A DNA stretch of 64,000 nucleotides from Pedobacter sp. KBW06 (GTDB lineage: Bacteria; Bacteroidota; Bacteroidia; Sphingobacteriales; Sphingobacteriaceae): NCBI RefSeq assembly GCF_003852525.1, contig NZ_QAJL01000003.1, forward strand, positions 246,548 through 310,547, read 5' to 3'. The notes beneath the pieces were generated by a model that searched no databases, was not told where the DNA came from, and saw nothing but the letters and a program-made list of their open reading frames with translations. Each line of letters begins with the position of its first letter. The first letter of the stretch is position 1. Shown one piece after another: positions 26,801 to 34,983 of this stretch. Both the position numbers and the translations under genes were made by a program.

Positions 26801-29092
26801 TCCTCCGCAGAAAGGATTAAGCTGCTCGGTTCAAAAAAAATCTTTGAAATCGGCAGTGGTGCAGGGCAGCTCCTCTTTGAACTTGCCCCTGGAACCGAAT
26901 ACTATATGGCCACAGATTATGCACAGACGGCCATTCATAATTTAAACGAAAAATTGGCTGAGGCTCCTGATCAATGGCGCCATGTGAAGGCGAAAACAGC
27001 TGCAGCAGATGACTTTACGGACATTGTAGATACCTCATTTGATCTGGTCTTAATTCATAGCGTGGCCCAATACTTTGCCAATGCAGATTACCTGATTAAA
27101 GTGATAAAAGAAGCCGTTAAATCGCTCAGATCAGGTGGATGTATTTTTATCGGTGATATGCAGGGTAAGAATTCACTCAAAATGTGTCATGCGATGGATC
27201 ACCTCCCCCATGCTGCTGATTCAAATACCTTGTCTTCATTTATCGAAGCTGTTCTCAACAGAGTCCGCATAGAGGATGAACTTGTTGCAGATCCGGGATT
27301 CTTCTATAGCCTGCCGGGGATTATCCCGGAAATTACCGGGGTAGATGTACAGCTTCGGAAAGGCCGGTCTTTAAATGAGACTACAAAATATCATTATGAC
27401 ATCTGGCTATATGTTGGAGTTCCATCACATACTACAGGCCCTGACCACCAGGTCGTCTGGAAAAATGAAGATTCTATACTTGAAACAGAGCGTCTGCTCT
27501 CTGCCAATCCATCACAGGTCCTGGAATTAAAAAATATTTTAAACGAACGTACCGCCAGGGACTACCGGTTATTGCAGCTCATGCAGAGCGGAGATCCCAA
27601 TAGCCTTTTGAAAGAAATCAAAACTGAAGTGGCACAGGTAAACGAGGGTTGTGCTCCGGATTTTTTCTGGGACCTGGGAGAACGTTTAAACTTCAATGCA
27701 CATGTCAGGTGGACCAGCGATGGAACAGATGGCCTGTTTGATGTGGTTTTTATTCCTTCCTCTCGTAAAGCAACGCTCCCTTATTTTTCTGCTGCTGAAT
27801 CCTTAAAATCAAACTTGTATCATTACGCCAGGCTACCCTTCTCGAAGAATGAAATCATCATCTCTAAAGAGCTGATAGGAAAATGGAAAGAAAAGCTTTA
27901 CAAAGCCCTGCCTGCCTATATGGTTCCTGAAGATTTCATAGCCCTCAAAAGCTTTCCTTTAACCGCCAATCTAAAAATCGATAGAAATGCATTTCCGAAA
28001 CCTTACGCCAAAAGGTCGGATGATGGCAGCAATAAACAGAGCGGCGTAGTACTCACAAAAAATGAGCAGCTGGTTACAGATATCTGGTCAGCTGCACTGG
28101 GCCTGGAACACCTCAGTCTTACAGATGATTTTTTTGAACTTGGCGGACATTCCCTGCTGGCTGTAAAGGTGATGATAGCGATAGAAAAAGAAACAGGAAA
28201 GCGCCTTCCTTTAGCTACGCTATTTAACAATTCAACCATCCAAAAACTGGCCGCACAACTCTCTGCAGGCGAAGCTAATGAACTCTGGGAATCACTGGTT
28301 CCCATTAAAACTACAGGCAAAAAGGACCCTTTATTTATGGTTCATGGAGGAGGCTTAAATGTTCTGGTGTTTAAATCCATCAGTACTTATGTAAGTGAGG
28401 ACCAACCTGTTTATGGTTTGCAAGCTCTGGGATTAAACCAGGAAACCCAGCTTTATGCCAGTATTGAAGAGATTGCAGCGGTGTATGTTTCAGAAATTAT
28501 TAAAGTAAATCCGAATGGCCCTTTTTGTCTGTGCGGTTATTCTCTGGGAGGTTTTATTGTTTATGAAATGGCAAAACAACTGAAGGATATGGGAAAAGAG
28601 GTGAAATTTTTAGGAATTTTGGATACTTATGCCGGAGACGCAGGCGCTTCTACAGAAACATCGGTTAAATTAATCAAGAAGATCAAACGTCAGTTCTATA
28701 AGCTTCCCTTTTTTATAAGTTCTTTTTTCAAAAATCCCGGCGAAGCCATCCAATATCAGATCTATAGACTGAGGCTAAGACTGGACCGGATTTTTTGCAA
28801 CCAGGCGAAAGATTACACCATTCATTTCAGTCCCTATGAAAAAGAGATTTACCATCACTACGACAAAGCCCATGACAACTACAAAATGGAACCTTCGGAT
28901 ATTAAGATCAGTCTTTTCAGAGTGAAAAAGAGACTCTATTATCTGGATGACCTGGTTTATCTTGGTTGGAATAAATTTGCAAAGCAGGGAGTAGAAACTC
29001 ATGATGTTCCCGGAGATCATGAAACCTTTTTATATCCGCCAAATGACGAGGAATTTGCCAGGATTCTGCAAAACACATTGGACAAAATTTAA
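23873..29092 (+). CDS. NRPS: C-A(N-methyltransferase)-PCP-TE, predicted sarcosine module
   Basis: A 1739-residue terminating module, five bases after the first enzyme. Domains: condensation (30-460; HHIIGDGWS near 160); adenylation (480-890 plus about 1340-1385; LYTSGSTGKPKG near 627, FDIAG near 672, GRIDQQVKIRGHRIELGEIE near 866). A methyltransferase is inserted between A8 and A10 (EIGSGAGQLLFEL near 992, HSVAQYFANADYL near 1062, the N-methyltransferase motif). Then carrier Ser in GGHSLLA near 1426, and thioesterase with GYSLGG near 1557 and His in GDHETF near 1714. The pocket residues read D-I-L-Q-L-G-M-I-W-K, essentially the known glycine code, so N-methylglycine is predicted. The TE should release the product by hydrolysis or cyclisation. 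Confidence 0.93.
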   Translation: MIDQKSDLSFNEIAFNPFEDQKDIEKIVAINESQREIWLSCVIGGDEASLAYNESVSLDFAGTFQFNAFKQSLEIIVRRHEALRSSVSANGENFIIYKDFPFNFEMEDLSSYDHLEQQQQLRDFVTDQMNLTFDLQNGPLFRVHLHKLEKNHHYFTLVIHHIIGDGWSIGIILENLSKLYNAHLKGLPAVLDEGPQISTYALEQHHFLQSEDFRKVENYWLDLYKGNIPVLDLPTDYARPAMRTYKAHRIDHPLSVSLISQLKAMGAKAGCSLVNTMLTAFEVFLYQQTRQRDIVVGLPTAAQSATENFELVGHCVNLLPLRSIIDPELSFLQYLKLRKSAFFDAYEHQQFSFGQLVKKLNVKRDTSRIPLVPVVFNMDMGMDNAVFFDTLQHHLVSNPRAYETFEIFLNLTGSKDSFILEWTYNTQLFKAATIERMTKEFEILLEKLAQQPELQLKQFSKADKRGPSETLKSAESAFKNTIELINEAADRYPDKTAVSFRKEQLTYRQLMEKSNQLASCLIEKGVRVGDIVGLSTERSMEMMISLLAILKAGAVYIPLDPEYPHERIEFMLTDSAAKTLLTSRQNKGRFHTDALEIVIEEIWQDLSNYPVHQPQVQTGPNDLAYILYTSGSTGKPKGVKITHRNLSNFLLSMQVAPGMTSEDRLLAITTISFDIAGLELYLPLISAAELIIADTEETKDGRLLLGIIEERTISMMQATPSTWQMMIDSDWQKAYPIKILSGGEALKKELADQLLRRCAALWNMYGPTETTIWSTIKKVSPGDQQLSIGHPINQTEVYIMDELGRPLPPGMPGEIYIGGDGVADGYLNRPELTNEKFVQGDEPGQVLYKTGDLGKLLENGEYLCLGRIDQQVKIRGHRIELGEIETIITAQEEIKQAVVLAREDTPSDKRLIAYVLLDDKTDQDNLSWKDRWDALYDMGAASKQDLALSGKNLDDSLLEHYENSADLALQAAEWLHSSAERIKLLGSKKIFEIGSGAGQLLFELAPGTEYYMATDYAQTAIHNLNEKLAEAPDQWRHVKAKTAAADDFTDIVDTSFDLVLIHSVAQYFANADYLIKVIKEAVKSLRSGGCIFIGDMQGKNSLKMCHAMDHLPHAADSNTLSSFIEAVLNRVRIEDELVADPGFFYSLPGIIPEITGVDVQLRKGRSLNETTKYHYDIWLYVGVPSHTTGPDHQVVWKNEDSILETERLLSANPSQVLELKNILNERTARDYRLLQLMQSGDPNSLLKEIKTEVAQVNEGCAPDFFWDLGERLNFNAHVRWTSDGTDGLFDVVFIPSSRKATLPYFSAAESLKSNLYHYARLPFSKNEIIISKELIGKWKEKLYKALPAYMVPEDFIALKSFPLTANLKIDRNAFPKPYAKRSDDGSNKQSGVVLTKNEQLVTDIWSAALGLEHLSLTDDFFELGGHSLLAVKVMIAIEKETGKRLPLATLFNNSTIQKLAAQLSAGEANELWESLVPIKTTGKKDPLFMVHGGGLNVLVFKSISTYVSEDQPVYGLQALGLNQETQLYASIEEIAAVYVSEIIKVNPNGPFCLCGYSLGGFIVYEMAKQLKDMGKEVKFLGILDTYAGDAGASTETSVKLIKKIKRQFYKLPFFISSFFKNPGEAIQYQIYRLRLRLDRIFCNQAKDYTIHFSPYEKEIYHHYDKAHDNYKMEPSDIKISLFRVKKRLYYLDDLVYLGWNKFAKQGVETHDVPGDHETFLYPPNDEEFARILQNTLDKI

Positions 29093-29096
29093 TTTA

Positions 29097-29819
29097 ATGG
29101 AACAGGTAGAAAAAAGCTTATTGACAGGGAACCTGAATTGGGTCCCTTATTCAGGACAAGGGCTGTCGGCAACAGACTTTGTCCAGGTTTTTAAAATCAG
29201 CGCTGGCAATTACTTTCGGCATATTGACGCAGCAGCCACGCTTTCAGCAACTGAGTCGGCTAAAGCTTCCCGGTTCCCGCATCAACAGAGCAGAGAGAAC
29301 TACACGGTCCGCAAGTACCTTCTGCGACAGCTCCTCTCCCGTTTTCTTCAGGTTCCTGCGGCCGAAATTGTTTTTCAAATGCAGGGTAATAAAAAACCCA
29401 TTGTTGATGGGGTTTCGTTTAATGTTAGCCATACTAAAGATCATATTGTAATGGCCTTCAGTGAAAGCGCTGTGGGAATTGATGTTGAATACATCGACGC
29501 TCATTTCCAATATCGGGAGGTCATAGATACTTGCTTCAGTCCTGCTGAAGCAGATTACATAGAAAATTCAGATACTCCGCTCCTCAACTTTTATACCCTC
29601 TGGACCAGAAAAGAAGCTTTATTAAAAGCAAGTGCAGAAGGTCTGGTGGATGAACTTAACAAAGTCCCTTCCCTAGCCCCTTATGTACTTAGGAACGCAG
29701 CGCAATACAAAATCGATAGCCATATGGCCACAAAAGAATCCCTCCTTAGCATTGCTGTATCCGGCCGGCCTAAAGAGATCAGATACTGGGATTTAGCAGA
29801 TCCACTTATTTTCTTTTAG
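29097..29819 (+). CDS. Sfp-type 4'-phosphopantetheinyl transferase
   Basis: Activates the three carrier domains of the two upstream enzymes by adding phosphopantetheine. I place the start at ATG 29097 (MEQVEKSLL), five bases after the NRPS stop; an earlier in-frame ATG at 29001 would lie inside the NRPS gene. The 240-residue protein has the family motifs NVSHTKDHIVMAF near 112 and VGIDVEYID near 129 (Mg-binding Asp and Glu), and LWTRKEALLKASAEGL near 171. Its 3' end overlaps the convergent glycosyltransferase gene by 14 bases, which marks the right edge of the NRPS locus. Confidence 0.93.
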   Translation: MEQVEKSLLTGNLNWVPYSGQGLSATDFVQVFKISAGNYFRHIDAAATLSATESAKASRFPHQQSRENYTVRKYLLRQLLSRFLQVPAAEIVFQMQGNKKPIVDGVSFNVSHTKDHIVMAFSESAVGIDVEYIDAHFQYREVIDTCFSPAEADYIENSDTPLLNFYTLWTRKEALLKASAEGLVDELNKVPSLAPYVLRNAAQYKIDSHMATKESLLSIAVSGRPKEIRYWDLADPLIFF

Positions 29820-30975
29820 ATTTCTCCCAGGCGGCGCTTTGATTCTTTTGATAATACCTGAAAATCCCTGCGATGACCGCATAATTCATTACACAAAAAT
29901 AGTAAGGAACAAATAAGGCCTTTATACGGATATTCCTGTTTTCGAAATAAAGTCCGATGAGGCTGAGCAGGTAGAACAAAATCTGGAAAACAAATAAAGT
30001 CTGGTAAAACAAAGATCCGGTATCCAACGCAATCCATGCATTCATGATCAAGGCAAGAATCAGTAAAAAGGGGGTAATCGTCCAGCGTAAAACCCTATGG
30101 CTAATGTATTGAAAAGTAAAAACAGGATAGTGGAATGGGTTTGCTGCTTTTTTTAACCGCAATATAGATTGAATCCCGCCGGCGGCAATTCTTATCTTGC
30201 GTTTCAATTCTTCCTTCACATCTGCTGAGGCCGTTTCCATGGCATATGCCGCAGGTTCATAGGCAATGATATACCCGTTTTCTGCAATTCGCATAGCAAT
30301 CATATGATCATCAATAATCGTATCAGATTCTACAGGCTGATACAATGCTTTACGGATGCTGAACAGTTCACCCGCAGCACCCACACCAGAGTACAAAGCA
30401 TAGTCCCACTTTTTCAAAAGAGATTCATACTTCCAGTAAAACCCTTCTCCTGCAGAACTGGCATCAGCGGTTTCCTCAACCAGAATTCGCTTTTCTCCTG
30501 CAACGGCCCCTACTTTAGGATTCTGATAGTGTTTTACCAATTCCAGAAGTGCATCTTTATTCAAAAAGGTATTGGCATCCGTGAAAACGATGATCTCCAT
30601 TTCCAGAAATGGAATGGCTCGTTTAATGGCCGCCATCTTTCCTTCCCTCGCGTCACTATGGAGCAGGGTAACCTCAGAATAAGCGCTTACCTTCTCAGCG
30701 GTATGGTCCGTAGATCCATCGGTAACAAAAATAACCTGGACTTTATCCTTGGGGTAATTCAGTGCCAGCGTATTCTTGATCTTTTCCTCAATAATATCTT
30801 CTTCATTATAAGCGGCAACCAATACCGATATGCCCGGCAAAGCGGTATCGTTTTTGAAGGCAAAAGGGGTAGAAAACAAGTTTTTAACCTTGACCAGGAG
30901 ATACAATACAAAACCATACCCAACAAAGGTATATACAATCAGAAAAATGCTGATCCAAAACGCTATTATCATCAA
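29806..30975 (-). CDS. Membrane family 2 glycosyltransferase (processive type)
   Basis: A 389-residue inner-membrane glycosyltransferase. One N-terminal helix (2-24) precedes a GT-A domain with VLVAAYNEEDIIEEKI, VIFVTDGSTDHT, FTDANTF (DxD-like Asp) and DTIIDDHMIAMRI, then RKIRIAAGGIQS in the place of the QxxRW-type acceptor motif. Three or four C-terminal helices follow (about 300-375). This matches the cellulose/hyaluronan-synthase-like layout, so it may polymerise sugars and pass the chain through the membrane. Sugar and linkage are unknown. It follows another GT2 gene by three bases. Confidence 0.88.
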   Translation of the reverse strand: MMIIAFWISIFLIVYTFVGYGFVLYLLVKVKNLFSTPFAFKNDTALPGISVLVAAYNEEDIIEEKIKNTLALNYPKDKVQVIFVTDGSTDHTAEKVSAYSEVTLLHSDAREGKMAAIKRAIPFLEMEIIVFTDANTFLNKDALLELVKHYQNPKVGAVAGEKRILVEETADASSAGEGFYWKYESLLKKWDYALYSGVGAAGELFSIRKALYQPVESDTIIDDHMIAMRIAENGYIIAYEPAAYAMETASADVKEELKRKIRIAAGGIQSILRLKKAANPFHYPVFTFQYISHRVLRWTITPFLLILALIMNAWIALDTGSLFYQTLFVFQILFYLLSLIGLYFENRNIRIKALFVPYYFCVMNYAVIAGIFRYYQKNQSAAWEKSKRK

Positions 30976-30978
30976 TAT

Positions 30979-31890
30979 TTATATTTTAAAACCTAAATCG
31001 GCACTTTGATTTGAATGACTGAAATTCCAGATTAAGCCTTTCATTACCCACTTAATTAAATCTGTCCGGCCTTTTTTCAGGTAAACAAGCATTTGTTTTG
31101 GACAGGCAATGAAAATGTAAAACAAACTAAATAGTAGGGTATTTAGCCAACCCGTGTTGCGACGGATAAAAAGCATCCGGTTCCGGGTCATGAAATAGGT
31201 CTTGATACTACTTTCCTTTCCTACACTTACAGACTCTTTGTGATATACTTTTGTCCGCCCGCTGAACCAGATTTTCATGCCTGCTCTTTTAAATTTTTCG
31301 CACCAGTCCAGTTCTTCATAATACAGGAAATAATGTGCTTCCATCAAACCTACCCTTTCCAGGTCGGTCCTCCGGCACATCATTGCTGCACCATGACAAA
31401 ATGCAGTTTCCCTGCTGGCCTGATCGTATTGTCCGGAGTTATGCTCCATATTACCTATTCCTTTATTTCGGCAGGTCAGGTAGTTCATCTCTGTAAATCC
31501 CGCATACTGAATCAGGTCAGGCTGATCATAATAAAGCAGTAAAGGCGAAATCAGACCTATTTCAGGATTCCGGTCCAATTCCTCACTGAGTACAGGTATC
31601 AAATTGGGTGTAATTTCCGTATCGTTATTTAACAAAAGGAGAAAATCTCCCGTTGCCCGCTCAATCCCTATATTATTACCACCTGCAAATCCAAGATTCT
31701 CTGCTGACCGGAGGTAGATAAGCCCCGGAAAAGTGGCTAGAAACTCGGGTCCATGATCAACTTTGCTGCCATTATCAACCAGAATTACTTCAAGCGGAAT
31801 CTCTCCCGCGTGTTCCTTAACAGACTTTAAAAAAGCAATGGTTACTTCAGGTTGGTTAAAGTTGACAGAGATTATGGAGGTCATTTTCAT
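30979..31890 (-). CDS. Family 2 glycosyltransferase, rhamnosyltransferase-like
   Basis: A 303-residue cytoplasmic or membrane-associated GT2 enzyme. It shows SIISVNFNQPEVTIAFLKS, VILVDNGS, ENLGFAGGNNIGIERA and FLLLLNNDTEI (the NND/DxD donor site) within the first 110 residues, and EELDWCEKFKRAGMKIWF near 215-232. These features are typical of the WbbL/RfbN dTDP-rhamnosyltransferase-like branch, which also includes enzymes using other dTDP sugars; the fdt genes 1.6 kb away make a dTDP-amino sugar, a possible donor. A C-terminal hydrophobic stretch (LLFSLFYIFIACPKQ) suggests membrane contact. Confidence 0.88.
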   Translation of the reverse strand: MKMTSIISVNFNQPEVTIAFLKSVKEHAGEIPLEVILVDNGSKVDHGPEFLATFPGLIYLRSAENLGFAGGNNIGIERATGDFLLLLNNDTEITPNLIPVLSEELDRNPEIGLISPLLLYYDQPDLIQYAGFTEMNYLTCRNKGIGNMEHNSGQYDQASRETAFCHGAAMMCRRTDLERVGLMEAHYFLYYEELDWCEKFKRAGMKIWFSGRTKVYHKESVSVGKESSIKTYFMTRNRMLFIRRNTGWLNTLLFSLFYIFIACPKQMLVYLKKGRTDLIKWVMKGLIWNFSHSNQSADLGFKI

Positions 31891-32675
31891 GTTTTGTAAA
31901 AGTAATACTTTGATTTATCTTTTTTGTCTCAATATGACGATCAAAAAAGCTATAATTGTACCAGTCTTTTATTGAACCATCAATAACTGGATTTCCGGGG
32001 AATAATTCTATTGATTTGATACCTAATATTGATAGGATTGGTCATATGTGCAGAGAAATAAAAAAATGTCAATGTTAAGTATAATATCCACCTTATTAAA
32101 ATATGTTGGAATACTCATCAGTATGTCATTTCCGCAACGCCAGCGTCCGGTTAACACCAACAGAGAAATTAATCCGACCTTCATTGCAGTTTCCGTTAAA
32201 GAGTTCGGAGATAGCACGAAACTTGTCCGCAACGATCTTCCTGCCACCATCTGTTATGTCTCCCGTAAATCGTCTCATCAGCTTTTAAAAACCAGATCTA
32301 AAAAGAGCATCGTTACCTCTTCTTACCAGCAATATAAGCATGATGGTAAAAAAGGACATTCAGATCTCTGCGGAAGCCGGAGTTATGGCTTTCCTGAGCA
32401 ACTGAAAATATGGCAAATGCTGAAGCGGAATGAGCTGAGGCCTGTTAGGACGCACCATCATCGCATGCAGCGCGGTGATGTCGATAAGTCTGATGACCCC
32501 TTGTTTAGCCTGTATATCTAGGAGACAGGATCCACCGCGTTAATTGCCTGGAACCTCGTCTTCTGATGAATACACAGAATAAAAAATTTGTTAATATTCC
32601 AGAAAAAAACCACCCATTAATGGAACATTTGGAATATTGGCACCATATTTTCACTGCTAAACATTTATTGTAAAC
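31891..32675. other. 785-base gap, possible decayed coding sequence
   Basis: No recognisable gene. A plus-strand reading frame at 32048-32521 (157 codons) is open but has no familiar motif and an odd composition (many Arg, Ser and His). On the minus strand, separate stop-interrupted stretches read more like protein (for example LIDITALHAMMVRPNRPQL near 32500-32440 and FTGDITDGGRKIVADKFRA near 32275-32215), which suggests a frameshifted remnant. The right part, upstream of 32676, holds AATATTCC (32593-32600) and GGAATATT (32631-32638), an inverted repeat possibly within the promoter. Confidence 0.4.
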
Positions 32676-33536
32676 ATGCGCATTGCCCATCTGATCTTAA
32701 CTTATACCAATCCACAACAAACCGAAAGGATGATCAGGAACTTATATCATGAAAATTTTGACTTTTACATTCACGTAGATAGAAAATTCGATATCAATCC
32801 TCATCTTTTTTTAAAAACACTGCCTAATGTCTATTTCATAAATAACCGGGTTGACGTAAAATGGGCCGGTTTTAGTACAGTTATTGCTACTTTTGAGTGT
32901 ATCAAGGAAATTGTAGCTACAGGAATCCCTTATGGCTTTATTAATTTTCTAAGCGGACAGGATTATCCGCTTAAACCTGCATCGACTATTTATGAATTCT
33001 TTGAAAATAGCGCAGGTAAAGAGTACCTTAGCTACCGGGATATAAAAAATGACTGGAAAGAAGGTCTGATCCGTATGGAGAATTATTTCCTGTCGGGCTA
33101 TCACTTTCCCGGAAAACACAGGCTCGAAAAAGTGATCAATAAAATCCTTCCGAGAAGGAAACTGCCTTATAAATTACACCCATATGGGAAATCAATGTTT
33201 TGGATGCTCAGTCCGGAGGTAGCGATGTATGTAGTCAATAAAGTAGAAGGAGATAGAAAACTGAAGCAGTTCTTTTCTTTTACCTGGGCCAGTGATGAAT
33301 TTGTTTTCCAGACCATCATCCTCAATTCCAGGTATAAAAATAAAGTGACTAATAACAACTATAGATATATCGACTGGTCTGCGGGAGGAGCAAATCCTAA
33401 AGTACTGGACGAAACAGATTTTGAACATTTAAAGAAAACAGAAATGTTGTTTGCGAGGAAATTTGACATGGTCAACAGCCCTGAAATTTTAGATTTAATC
33501 GACAACAACTTATTACAACATGGCACATATAATTAA
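32676..33536 (+). CDS. Family 14 glycosyltransferase (core-2/I-branching type)
   Basis: A 286-residue glycosyltransferase resembling the eukaryotic-like beta-1,6-N-acetylglucosaminyltransferase family found in bacterial capsule loci. Diagnostic stretches are MRIAHLILTYTNPQQTERMIRNL, FYIHVDRKFDI, INFLSGQDYPLKP near 90 and the later FTWASDEFVFQTIILNS near 205. There is no membrane helix. Family members transfer GlcNAc or xylose; the donor here is unknown. Its end overlaps fdtA by 17 bases, and it opens a plus-strand operon running to 38719. A second paralogue lies at 49240-50094. Confidence 0.85.
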   Translation: MRIAHLILTYTNPQQTERMIRNLYHENFDFYIHVDRKFDINPHLFLKTLPNVYFINNRVDVKWAGFSTVIATFECIKEIVATGIPYGFINFLSGQDYPLKPASTIYEFFENSAGKEYLSYRDIKNDWKEGLIRMENYFLSGYHFPGKHRLEKVINKILPRRKLPYKLHPYGKSMFWMLSPEVAMYVVNKVEGDRKLKQFFSFTWASDEFVFQTIILNSRYKNKVTNNNYRYIDWSAGGANPKVLDETDFEHLKKTEMLFARKFDMVNSPEILDLIDNNLLQHGTYN

Positions 33537-33891
33537 CATTCAGACATTTAAAGACAGCAGAGGTATTCTAACCGTATTGGACCAGGTGGTTCCATTTGAA
33601 ATTAAACGGTTATTTTACATCTATGCTGTTGACGATACTGACCGCGGAGGTCACAGACATCACGAAACCCATCAGGCCGCCATTTGTATCAAAGGTTCTT
33701 GTAAAATCACCAACAATAACGGTAAGACAACTGAAATTTTCGACCTTGATAGTCCTGAAAAGTGTCTTTTTTTATTACCCGAGGATTGGCATGTTATGCA
33801 CGATTTCTCTGCAGATGCAATTTTACTTGTACTAGCTTCTACCGCATTCGATCCTAAAGATTATATCTATGAGCCTTATGATACCGTATGA
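33520..33891 (+). CDS. fdtA: dTDP-4-oxo-6-deoxyglucose 3,4-ketoisomerase (cupin)
   Basis: Small cupin isomerase that moves the keto group of dTDP-4-keto-6-deoxyglucose from C4 to C3 before transamination. The 123-residue protein matches the FdtA/QdtA family: FKDSRGILTVLDQVVPFEIKR at the start, RGGHRHHETHQAAICIKGS with the catalytic His residues near 47-58, and LPEDWHVMHDFS near 87. FdtA leads to Fuc3N and QdtA to Qui3N; I cannot separate the two by eye. It overlaps the genes on both sides (17 and 23 bases), so it is tightly coupled with the aminotransferase that follows. Confidence 0.88.
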   Translation: MAHIINIQTFKDSRGILTVLDQVVPFEIKRLFYIYAVDDTDRGGHRHHETHQAAICIKGSCKITNNNGKTTEIFDLDSPEKCLFLLPEDWHVMHDFSADAILLVLASTAFDPKDYIYEPYDTV

Positions 33892-34969
33892 AAATCTAAA
33901 AACTTTAAATAAATCATTTGAAGAACAACTCAAACACAAATTTGATCTCTTTTTAGATAAAGGCTGGTATATACTGGGAGAAGAAGTATCCTCATTTGAG
34001 AAGGAATTTGCACAGTATCATGATGAAAAATACGTGGTCGGGGTAGCGAATGGTCTTGATGCATTGATCCTTTCTTTAAAGTGCTGTAAATTTAATGATG
34101 GAGATGAAGTTATTGTTCCTTCCAATACTTATATCGCCACCATTCTGGCAATTATACATTGCGGACTAAACCCTGTATTGGTAGAGCCTGATCCTGAAAC
34201 CTATAATATAGATCCGGAGCAGATTAAAAAATCTATTACCGGCAAAACCAGGGCAATTATGGTAGTACACCTCTACGGTCAATGCTGTGATATGGATCCG
34301 ATCCTGGAAACAGCCAGACTGCACCAGTTGAAAGTAATAGAAGATTGTGCACAGGCCCACGGCGCGAAATACAAGAACCGTCTTGCGGGAACTTTTGGTG
34401 ATTTTGGTGCTTTTAGTTTTTATCCTACAAAAAATCTGGGGGCGCTGGGCGATGCAGGTGCAGTGATCTGCAAATCCGAAGCCGATTATGAGCAGTTAAG
34501 GCAACTAAGAAATTATGGTTCTGAGAAGAAATACCATAACGGTGTGATTGGCTACAACTCCAGACTCGATGAGCTGCAGGCTTCATTTCTAAGAATTAAA
34601 CTCCCCCGTCTGAATGAGATTAATGAACATAAAAGGGAACTTGCAGAGATTTATTTTGAGGGCTTAAATCCCTCTTTTGTGAAACCGAAGATTCATCCTG
34701 ATTTTCATAACGTATATCATATCTACAACATTCTACATCCGGAAAGAGACAGACTTAAACAGTATTTGCTGGATCATGCCATTGGAACAGAAATACATTA
34801 TCCGGTTGCCCCTCAGGATCAGATTGCTTTAAAGGGGTATTTAATGAATTTCGATTACCCCATTTCTACGCATATTCATCAGCATACCTTGAGTCTGCCT
34901 TGCTCTTTTGCACATACGAAGGAAGATATTTATAAAGTAGTTGATGTTTTAAATAAATTTAACTTCTAA
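33869..34969 (+). CDS. fdtB: DegT/DnrJ/EryC1 sugar 3-aminotransferase
   Basis: PLP-dependent aminotransferase that converts the 3-keto sugar from the preceding isomerase to dTDP-3-amino-3,6-dideoxyhexose. In 366 residues it has GVANGLDALILSLK near 56-69, PSNTYIATILAI, VVHLYGQCCDMDPI, EDCAQAHGAKY (PLP-ring Asp) and the PLP-Lys context SFYPTKNLGALGDAGA near 184. GYNSRLDELQASFLR near 227 is also typical. MIPYENL three codons later is an alternative start. No rmlA/rmlB or N-acetyltransferase (fdtC) gene is present in the window, so precursor supply and any acetylation must come from elsewhere. Confidence 0.88.
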   Translation: MSLMIPYENLKTLNKSFEEQLKHKFDLFLDKGWYILGEEVSSFEKEFAQYHDEKYVVGVANGLDALILSLKCCKFNDGDEVIVPSNTYIATILAIIHCGLNPVLVEPDPETYNIDPEQIKKSITGKTRAIMVVHLYGQCCDMDPILETARLHQLKVIEDCAQAHGAKYKNRLAGTFGDFGAFSFYPTKNLGALGDAGAVICKSEADYEQLRQLRNYGSEKKYHNGVIGYNSRLDELQASFLRIKLPRLNEINEHKRELAEIYFEGLNPSFVKPKIHPDFHNVYHIYNILHPERDRLKQYLLDHAIGTEIHYPVAPQDQIALKGYLMNFDYPISTHIHQHTLSLPCSFAHTKEDIYKVVDVLNKFNF

Positions 34970-34983
34970 TTTTTTCAACGCTT

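Noticed and set aside
30304..30996. 230-codon plus-strand frame
   Set aside because: Opposite the membrane GT2 gene; no protein features of its own.
32048..32521. 157-codon plus-strand ORF in the intergenic gap
   Set aside because: No motif, basic/serine-rich odd composition and no operon context; more likely chance frame over a degraded minus-strand sequence.
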